This document shows, in pieces, positions 36,070 through 41,003 of a DNA stretch of 41,003 nucleotides. Origin of the DNA: Bacteroidota bacterium (lineage in GTDB: Bacteria; Bacteroidota; Bacteroidia; Bacteroidales; TTA-H9); contig QKGM01000030.1 of assembly GCA_003250395.1 (NCBI GenBank), positions 1 through 41,003 of the forward strand, read 5' to 3'. The notes under the pieces are model-generated. The model had not been told where the DNA came from. It searched no databases and saw nothing but the letters and a program-made list of their open reading frames with translations. Both the position numbers and the translations under genes were made by a program. The stretch's first letter is position 1, and each line of letters opens with the position of its first letter.

Positions 36070-36076
36070 AAATAAA

Positions 36077-36529
36077 ATGAACGAATTAAAAGTTGGAGTT
36101 CTTTCATGTAGCGGAGAAGAATGCCTGGGCGGAACTATTTCAAGGCTGGCTACCAGAAAGGTACTGGAAGAATTAAAATTTGTAAAAACAGTGACACTCT
36201 GTTTACCACTCTATCTGGCAGGAGGAGAAGAAGAAAGAAACTTTGCCAAAGTATTTCCCACTATTTCAGTAGATGGATGCGATAAGCTTTGCGCTAAACG
36301 GAGTACAGAAAAATACAGTGGCAAGATCAGTGGTTCGATAGATGTATCAAAAATTATTGGCACAGAGAATGCTCTTAATTCCAGAATTATACGAAACAAG
36401 GATCTAAAACCCGAACATTATGAAATGGTTGATAAAGTGGCGGGTGAAATCGTGAAAGAGATCAGCCACCTCTCGCCTGATTCCTATTCCGGAAAATCAT
36501 TTGGAGGTTGTGGCTGTGGTGGTGAATAA
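36077..36529 (+). CDS. DGC-domain protein with Cys-Gly C-terminal tail
   Basis: The 150-residue protein is the third DGC domain, with C11 and C16 (LSCSGEECLGG), C42 and VDGCDKLCA (C68, C72). The C-terminus extends about 70 residues past the motif and ends in GGCGCGGE, adding two more cysteines that could bind metal. It follows the second DGC gene by 15 bases. It may cap or deliver a metal or As(III) to the neighbouring proteins; this is a guess. Confidence 0.85.
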   Translation: MNELKVGVLSCSGEECLGGTISRLATRKVLEELKFVKTVTLCLPLYLAGGEEERNFAKVFPTISVDGCDKLCAKRSTEKYSGKISGSIDVSKIIGTENALNSRIIRNKDLKPEHYEMVDKVAGEIVKEISHLSPDSYSGKSFGGCGCGGE

Positions 36530-36608
36530 TTAGCACGAAAATTGCATTGATTTTAATCAGGTAAATAACCTTATCAGGAAAATTCGCAGTTAATATAATT
36601 TAATAGGA

Positions 36609-36630
36609 TGAACCAGGATTGAACCAGGAG
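36609..36630 (+). repeat. Two tandem copies of an 11-base unit
   Basis: TGAACCAGGAT (36609-36619) and TGAACCAGGAG (36620-36630) lie in the gap between the DGC genes and the lipoprotein gene. The rest of this gap (36530-36807) shows no gene or clear promoter. Confidence 0.6.
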
Positions 36631-36807
36631 AATACACCTATTGAAAAATGCTCAAAACGAAGTAACTGGTGCAGTATACCTATTCACAACCAATATTAAT
36701 TAAATATGCCCTGCTATTTCGCCGCGGATATTCAATACGGTCATGTTCTCCATTCTAAAATCATCCCTGCCTTTATTCCTCAATTTCACATCATCTTACA
36801 AACCTTT

Positions 36808-37164
36808 ATGCGACATACTTATTGTTTATTAGTACTTTTTACTCTCCTGTTGCTTTATAGCTGTACCGGCAAGGACAAATCAGATCCTGTTGTTACCGGT
36901 GCACTTAAAATCACCTCACTTAAAGCTACTATGGATACAGTGATGGCATGGGATACGACAAAAATCTCAGTTATAACCAATCTGCCCGCTACCCATATTA
37001 AATGGGAGGCAGATCATGGAACACTGATTGGTAGCGGAGCCACTATCACTTATTATGCCGGGATGTGTTGTATCGGAACAAATACCATCAAATGCCGGGT
37101 TGAAGGAGATGAAGGCATCGACACAGCAAGTCTGAGAATACACATAACCCCCTATATACCTTGA
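36808..37164 (+). CDS. Small lipoprotein of the arsenic region
   Basis: The 118-residue lipoprotein starts at ATG 36808, giving MRHTYCLLVLFTLLLLYSC with a lipobox (LLYSC, lipid on C19). An earlier ATG at 36706 would add 34 residues before the signal and is unlikely. The mature part has an Ig-like pattern (KWEADHGTLIGSGATITY) and a vicinal GMCCIG pair. It overlaps the barrel gene by four bases. Function unknown. Confidence 0.75.
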   Translation: MRHTYCLLVLFTLLLLYSCTGKDKSDPVVTGALKITSLKATMDTVMAWDTTKISVITNLPATHIKWEADHGTLIGSGATITYYAGMCCIGTNTIKCRVEGDEGIDTASLRIHITPYIP

Positions 37165-38099
37165 GAAAAACTGATAAATTGCTTTGCCTGGTCCTGTTGC
37201 TTATCTTTCAGCAACCTCATAGGGCAAAAGCACAATGTTGTGCTGCCGGAAGTCCTTCCAGTATTAATCCGGATATGAGAACACTGAAAACCGGGGATTT
37301 AACTTTTACCGCCGCCGTAAGGTATTCCAACTCGGAAGCCTATTTTGAAGGAGACAGAAAATTGAATATCAATCCGTTGATCACGAAGTCTGATTATCTG
37401 TTCAGTAGCTTGTCAGCAGGATATACATTCAGGCGGGGTGTGGAAATAAACGCCAGTGTTGGCTATTTTCTCAAAAAAGCTGAATACTACAAACTGGAAG
37501 GGCTCAACCTTTCAGATGGCTATGGCTTAAGCGACCTTTCTATCGGGTTCAGGGGATTGATATACCGAGGTGTCTCTTCAAGGCAACAGCTTTTTGGTAT
37601 TGTTAATGTGACTTTTCCGACAGGCCAGTTCGATCTGGTCCGCGATGATGTTACGCTTCCCGTGCAGTTGCAACCTTCCTCCGGCGCTTTTAAATATCGT
37701 ATCGGGTTACAATATTTAAAATCCCTGGCCGGGACGGGGATAGATATTTTCGTGCAGGGTGATGCAGAAATCTCATCGGGTATCAACTCCGAAAACTTCA
37801 ATTACCATTATGGAAATCTTTACAGCCTGACAATCGGGGGATATCGTTCAATCAATAAGTATATTACGGTTGGGCTACATTCCAGAAGTGAATGGAGGGA
37901 AAAGTCAGACCGTGACAATGGAATCATCCTTGAATCGACAGGATTCAGGCAGGTAACATTGTGTCCTCTCTTTGCTGTTAAACTGTGGAGAAAGAGTTCA
38001 ATCAGCATAATTCCGCAGATTCCGGTTTACAGGTATTATAATGGAATCCAGATGGCTAACAGTTGGTCGGGTTCTGCTTCTTTTACACTGAATATCTGA
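37161..38099 (+). CDS. Outer-membrane beta-barrel protein
   Basis: The 312-residue protein starts at TTG, overlapping the previous stop. It has a signal peptide ending in HRAKA and a mature N-terminus QCCAAGSPS with vicinal cysteines. The rest has repeated amphipathic strands (LTFTAAVRYS, SYTFRRGVEINASVGYF-like, and FTLNI at the end), the pattern of transporter-like outer-membrane barrels. No close family is recognised; a porin or an export channel for the arsenic region is possible. The next gene follows after 10 bases. Confidence 0.75.
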   Translation: MRKTDKLLCLVLLLIFQQPHRAKAQCCAAGSPSSINPDMRTLKTGDLTFTAAVRYSNSEAYFEGDRKLNINPLITKSDYLFSSLSAGYTFRRGVEINASVGYFLKKAEYYKLEGLNLSDGYGLSDLSIGFRGLIYRGVSSRQQLFGIVNVTFPTGQFDLVRDDVTLPVQLQPSSGAFKYRIGLQYLKSLAGTGIDIFVQGDAEISSGINSENFNYHYGNLYSLTIGGYRSINKYITVGLHSRSEWREKSDRDNGIILESTGFRQVTLCPLFAVKLWRKSSISIIPQIPVYRYYNGIQMANSWSGSASFTLNI

Positions 38100-38109
38100 T
38101 ACTAAAGTC

Positions 38110-38610
38110 ATGAAAGCATTTTTTCTGTACTTCACCCTGCTTATTTACTTTGTACCGGCAATAATGTTCCCGATCGATACATTAGCTCAGGGATCAACGA
38201 TTCCACCGATTGAAATCAAAGACACTGACGGTGTCCGTCATAAACTTTCTGCTTGCCTGAAAACAGCAAAACCAAACATCATCATCCTATGGAAAGGGTG
38301 TTGTACAGACGGGATATCATTACTCGAAGAGATCAATGACTGGATTACAGACGAACAGGCAGATGTTGCTCTATTGGGAATCTCATGCGATAATATCCGG
38401 AATAACCGGAAAGTAATTGGACAGGTAAGAGCAATTGGATACGAGGGGCCCGTGCTCATTGACGAAAATCAGGATCTTGTCAGGATATTGGGAATAAGTG
38501 TATTTCCGGTAGTGTTAATCACCAATGGAGAAGGAACCATACTTTGGCGGCGTGAAGGTTATTCGCCATCAGTGATAGAAATGGTCAAAACCAGGATAAA
38601 TGAACAATAA
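38110..38610 (+). CDS. Exported thioredoxin-fold protein with atypical GCC site
   Basis: The 166-residue protein has a signal peptide (about 1-27, ending TLAQ) and a TlpA/AhpC-like fold: PPIEIKDTDGVRHKL, then IIILWKGCCTDGISLLEE and a cis-Pro segment SVFPVVLITNGEG. Where thioredoxins have WCxxC this protein has WKGCC (C64, C65), so it cannot form the normal CxxC disulfide. It may bind a metalloid with adjacent thiols. The gene runs into the next with a 3-base gap. Confidence 0.8.
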   Translation: MKAFFLYFTLLIYFVPAIMFPIDTLAQGSTIPPIEIKDTDGVRHKLSACLKTAKPNIIILWKGCCTDGISLLEEINDWITDEQADVALLGISCDNIRNNRKVIGQVRAIGYEGPVLIDENQDLVRILGISVFPVVLITNGEGTILWRREGYSPSVIEMVKTRINEQ

Positions 38611-38613
38611 CTG

Positions 38614-39072
38614 ATGCGGTATTCAGAAATAATAAAACCGTCGTTACTGGTTTCGTTTATCGTTGCAATACTTCTATCCTGTTCAGACCCATCAGCTCAG
38701 AAAACCAGTGATAACAGCAGACTGGCCGGTGATTTTTCTGCTGATTCTGTTACGCTTATCTATTTACATCAGAAAAAAGGTTGCAAGACCTGCCGTGCTG
38801 TTTCAGAAGCAGTAAAGAGGGCTGCAATCCGGTTTAAAGGGTCTGGAGTAGCATTCGTTGAAACTGATATAAATTCAGCGAAAGGGGAAGTTCTGGCTGA
38901 GCATTTCAGGGTAAGCTTTGCCGGTTTACTGGTTTATCATCAGACTGGTGAGCAAAACAACTATACAAACATCACAAACGAGGCCTTTCAATTCGCTACA
39001 ACCAATGCAGACAGTCTCGACAGGATTATAGAAAGGACAGTCAGTTCACATTTAGAAATGAAGAAAGAGTAA
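38614..39072 (+). CDS. Thioredoxin-fold lipoprotein, ArsF-like
   Basis: The 152-residue protein has a lipobox (LLSC, lipid on C23) and a thioredoxin-like domain with C57 and C60 in QKKGCKTCRAVSEA, resembling the ArsF protein upstream. It is anchored in the envelope and probably takes part in thiol exchange. It ends the + strand arsenic block just before a two-way terminator. Confidence 0.8.
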   Translation: MRYSEIIKPSLLVSFIVAILLSCSDPSAQKTSDNSRLAGDFSADSVTLIYLHQKKGCKTCRAVSEAVKRAAIRFKGSGVAFVETDINSAKGEVLAEHFRVSFAGLLVYHQTGEQNNYTNITNEAFQFATTNADSLDRIIERTVSSHLEMKKE

Positions 39073-39095
39073 AACATTCTTTTTAGAAAACAAAC

Positions 39096-39124
39096 CGCTC
39101 CGGATTCTTACACCCGGAGCGTTT
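39096..39124. terminator. Bidirectional terminator between convergent genes
   Basis: CGCTCCGG (39096-39103) pairs with CCGGAGCG (39114-39121) around a 10-base loop; TTT follows on + and, on minus, the sequence past the stem is GTTTG and T-rich. It separates the + strand envelope genes from acr3 on the minus strand. Confidence 0.75.
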
Positions 39125-39132
39125 ATTGTATT

Positions 39133-40203
39133 CTAATGATTGCTGAAATACCGTCGTTTAAACCAAAACGCGAGGTTAACCAGCGCTATCATCACCGGAA
39201 CTTCAACCAAAGGGCCGATAACTGCGGCAAAAGCTTCCCCCGAATTGATTCCGAAAACGGCAATGGCAACTGCAATTGCCAATTCGAAATTGTTACTTGC
39301 AGCCGTAAACGAGAGTGTGGTTGATTGGGCATAATCAGCGCCGACTGATTTGCTCATCACAAACGAAACTACAAACATCACAAGGAAATAGATGAGCATG
39401 GGAACAGCTATCAGGAGTACATCAAGAGGTATCTTCATAATAAACTCTCCTTTCAGTGAAAACATCACAACGATAGTGAATAAAAGCGCGATAAGGGTAA
39501 GCGGACTAATCTGAGGAATAAATTTTGTATGGTACCACTCCTTGTTTTTCACCCTGATAAGAATAAATCTGGTTAAAAATCCTGCAATAAAAGGGATTCC
39601 CAGATAAATAAACACACTTTCAGCTATCTGAGCAATGGTAATCGATCCTACCGATTCATTCACAGGTATACCAAACCATCCGGGTGCAATAGCGATGAAA
39701 AAATAGGCGTAAAGTGAGAAGAATAATACCTGAAACAAACTGTTCAGTGCTACCAGACCGGCAGCGTATTGCGCATCGCCTTTAGCGAGGTCATTCCACA
39801 CAATTACCATGGCAATACAACGTGCAAGGCCAATTAAGATCAGGCCGTAAACATAAGGAAGGTTAGCATTATTCTCTCCTGGAAATAATTTAAAAAGCAA
39901 TACAGCAAGAGCAAACATCAAAACAGGCCCTACAACCCAGTTCTGAAAAAGAGAAAGCGACAGCACCCTGGTATTACGAAAAACCTCACCTAACTCCTCG
40001 TATTTAACCTTTGCCAAAGGCGGATACATCATCACGATGAGTCCGATAGCTATGGGAATATTGGTTGTACCAGAAGAAAGGCTGCTCCAGAAAGAAGCTA
40101 TTCCAGGGAATAACCATCCGGCCATTACACCTGCAAACATTGCCAGAAATATCCACAGGGTTAAATAACGATCAAGAAATTTAAGACCAGTTTTGCTTTG
40201 CAT
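39133..40203 (-). CDS. acr3: ACR3-family arsenite efflux permease
   Basis: The 356-residue membrane protein has about ten hydrophobic helices and the Acr3 hallmarks: [24 protein letters not shown] with the essential cysteine, ALNSLFQVL, and [17 protein letters not shown]. It exports As(III) across the inner membrane. It lies 10 bases after arsM on the same strand, so the two are an operon facing the arsR-led one. No arsenate reductase (arsC) gene is in the window. Confidence 0.96.
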   Translation of the reverse strand: MQSKTGLKFLDRYLTLWIFLAMFAGVMAGWLFPGIASFWSSLSSGTTNIPIAIGLIVMMYPPLAKVKYEELGEVFRNTRVLSLSLFQNWVVGPVLMFALAVLLFKLFPGENNANLPYVYGLILIGLARCIAMVIVWNDLAKGDAQYAAGLVALNSLFQVLFFSLYAYFFIAIAPGWFGIPVNESVGSITIAQIAESVFIYLGIPFIAGFLTRFILIRVKNKEWYHTKFIPQISPLTLIALLFTIVVMFSLKGEFIMKIPLDVLLIAVPMLIYFLVMFVVSFVMSKSVGADYAQSTTLSFTAASNNFELAIAVAIAVFGINSGEAFAAVIGPLVEVPVMIALVNLAFWFKRRYFSNH

Positions 40204-40213
40204 GACATAATAA

Positions 40214-41003
40214 TTATTTAATTTTTAATGCCGATACCGTTATGCTGAAAATTCCTGTACCTGCCTCTTCCATCGCATCAATGTCATCGGCAGATAAATA
40301 ATTCAGCAGTATCTCACGAGGTAGTACAACAGCTTTCTTTTTATGAACCGTAATACCATCAAATCCAGCCTCCTTTATAATTGCGAGATAATCGTCGATG
40401 GCAATTGCGCCTGAAACACATCCCACGTACATCTCGGCATCAGAAATCAGTTTCTCAGGAAGTTCACCCTGTATCACCACATCAGAAACACAAAAATGAC
40501 CTTCCTTCTTCAGAACACGATGAATCTGCCGGAAAGCTTTATCCTTATCTGGTACCAGATTAAGGACGCAGTTTGAAACCACAACATCATAGGAATTATC
40601 GGGCAAAGGCATCTCTTCAATATCACCCTGAACAAACTCCACATTGGTGTAACCCATTTTTAAGTTGTTGGCACGGGCAAGTATAAGCATTTCGGATGTA
40701 AAATCAAGCCCGGTTACATGTCCGGTTTCGCCAACAATTGAACGGGCCACGAAGCAATCGTTTCCAGCTCCGCTACCAAGGTCAAGAACAGCATCACCAG
40801 ACTTAATCCCGGCAAATTCTGTTGGCAGTCCACAACCAAGGCCTAAATCTGCATCAGGATTGTACCCTTCCATCCCTTTGTAATCGTCGTTGAATACGCT
40901 GTAATCCACTGTTGAACAGCAACTGCCAGCCCCACAACATGATGATTGATTACGGGCTTTTGACTGAGTTGCAATTTGCCCGTATTTCTTTTTTACAACA
41001 TTT
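40214..41003 (-). CDS. arsM: Arsenite methyltransferase ArsM, 5' end beyond the window
   Basis: The protein methylates As(III) with S-adenosylmethionine. The SAM motif is [16 protein letters not shown]. The three conserved cysteines occur in [16 protein letters not shown] and MYVGCVSG. The GTG at 40909 is not the start: the same frame continues to the window edge and encodes VKKKYGQIA and [10 protein letters not shown], both typical of the ArsM N-terminus. So the reading frame has 262 codons in the window and is truncated at the right edge. It is followed by acr3 after 10 bases. Confidence 0.94.
   Translation of the reverse strand, partial: NVVKKKYGQIATQSKARNQSSCCGAGSCCSTVDYSVFNDDYKGMEGYNPDADLGLGCGLPTEFAGIKSGDAVLDLGSGAGNDCFVARSIVGETGHVTGLDFTSEMLILARANNLKMGYTNVEFVQGDIEEMPLPDNSYDVVVSNCVLNLVPDKDKAFRQIHRVLKKEGHFCVSDVVIQGELPEKLISDAEMYVGCVSGAIAIDDYLAIIKEAGFDGITVHKKKAVVLPREILLNYLSADDIDAMEEAGTGIFSITVSALKIK

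Noticed and set aside
36062..36076. GTG start for the third DGC gene
   Set aside because: A GGAGGG site seven bases before ATG 36077 overlaps this extra stretch, so it is untranslated leader.
40214..40909. ArsM starting at GTG 40909
   Set aside because: The same frame upstream encodes conserved ArsM N-terminal sequence and has no stop before the window edge.

Overview
The window looks like chromosome of an anaerobic, fermentative member of the Bacteroidota, probably Bacteroidales-like. The evidence is a secreted protein with a type IX secretion sorting tail, Bacteroidota-type promoters (TTG, a 19-20 base spacer, TAnnTTTG), weak or absent Shine-Dalgarno sites at many starts, and an oxygen-sensitive gene set ([FeFe] hydrogenase, radical SAM lysine aminomutase, B12 aminomutase). 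I could not determine the species.

Left part (1-3793): the end of hydC, then hydB and hydA, encode a trimeric NAD/ferredoxin-linked [FeFe] hydrogenase, followed by a single-domain response regulator; two clear terminators lie here. Next (3887-14806) is a mixed housekeeping region: a membrane VWA-type protein, a MocR-type regulator, a T9SS cargo protein, a small lipoprotein, an AddB-like PD-(D/E)XK nuclease and a CNNM/CBS membrane protein, separated by AT-rich gaps. One gap carries a short 11-base tandem repeat.

Centre (15213-30978): a complete lysine fermentation locus on the + strand. L-lysine is isomerised by KamA and KamDE, oxidised by Kdd (two tandem paralogues), cleaved by Kce, deaminated by Kal to crotonyl-CoA, reduced by Bcd with EtfAB, and finished by the AtoD/AtoA CoA-transferase and a thiolase, giving butyrate, acetate units and ammonia. 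KamB (P-loop) and KamC (MutS-like) sit between kamA and kamDE. The hydrogenase at the left edge is a plausible outlet for the NADH and reduced ferredoxin, but that link is inference.

Right part (32229-41003): an arsenic resistance region. arsR has its promoter and operator directly upstream and is followed by arsE/F/G-like genes for handling aromatic arsenicals. Then comes an unusual five-gene cassette: a stand-alone HdrA N-terminal-like Fe-S protein, a two-cluster ferredoxin, a DGC domain fused to a lipoyl H-protein-like domain, and two more DGC proteins. An envelope group follows (lipoprotein, outer-membrane barrel, two thioredoxin-fold proteins), and then, on the opposite strand, an Acr3 arsenite pump and an ArsM methyltransferase that runs off the right edge.

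The best candidate for an undescribed system is the Hdr-like/ferredoxin/lipoyl-DGC cassette (34165-36529), which resembles a reduced Hdr plus lipoate-carrier electron relay placed in an arsenic operon. No tRNA, rRNA, CRISPR array, insertion sequence or replication origin was seen.
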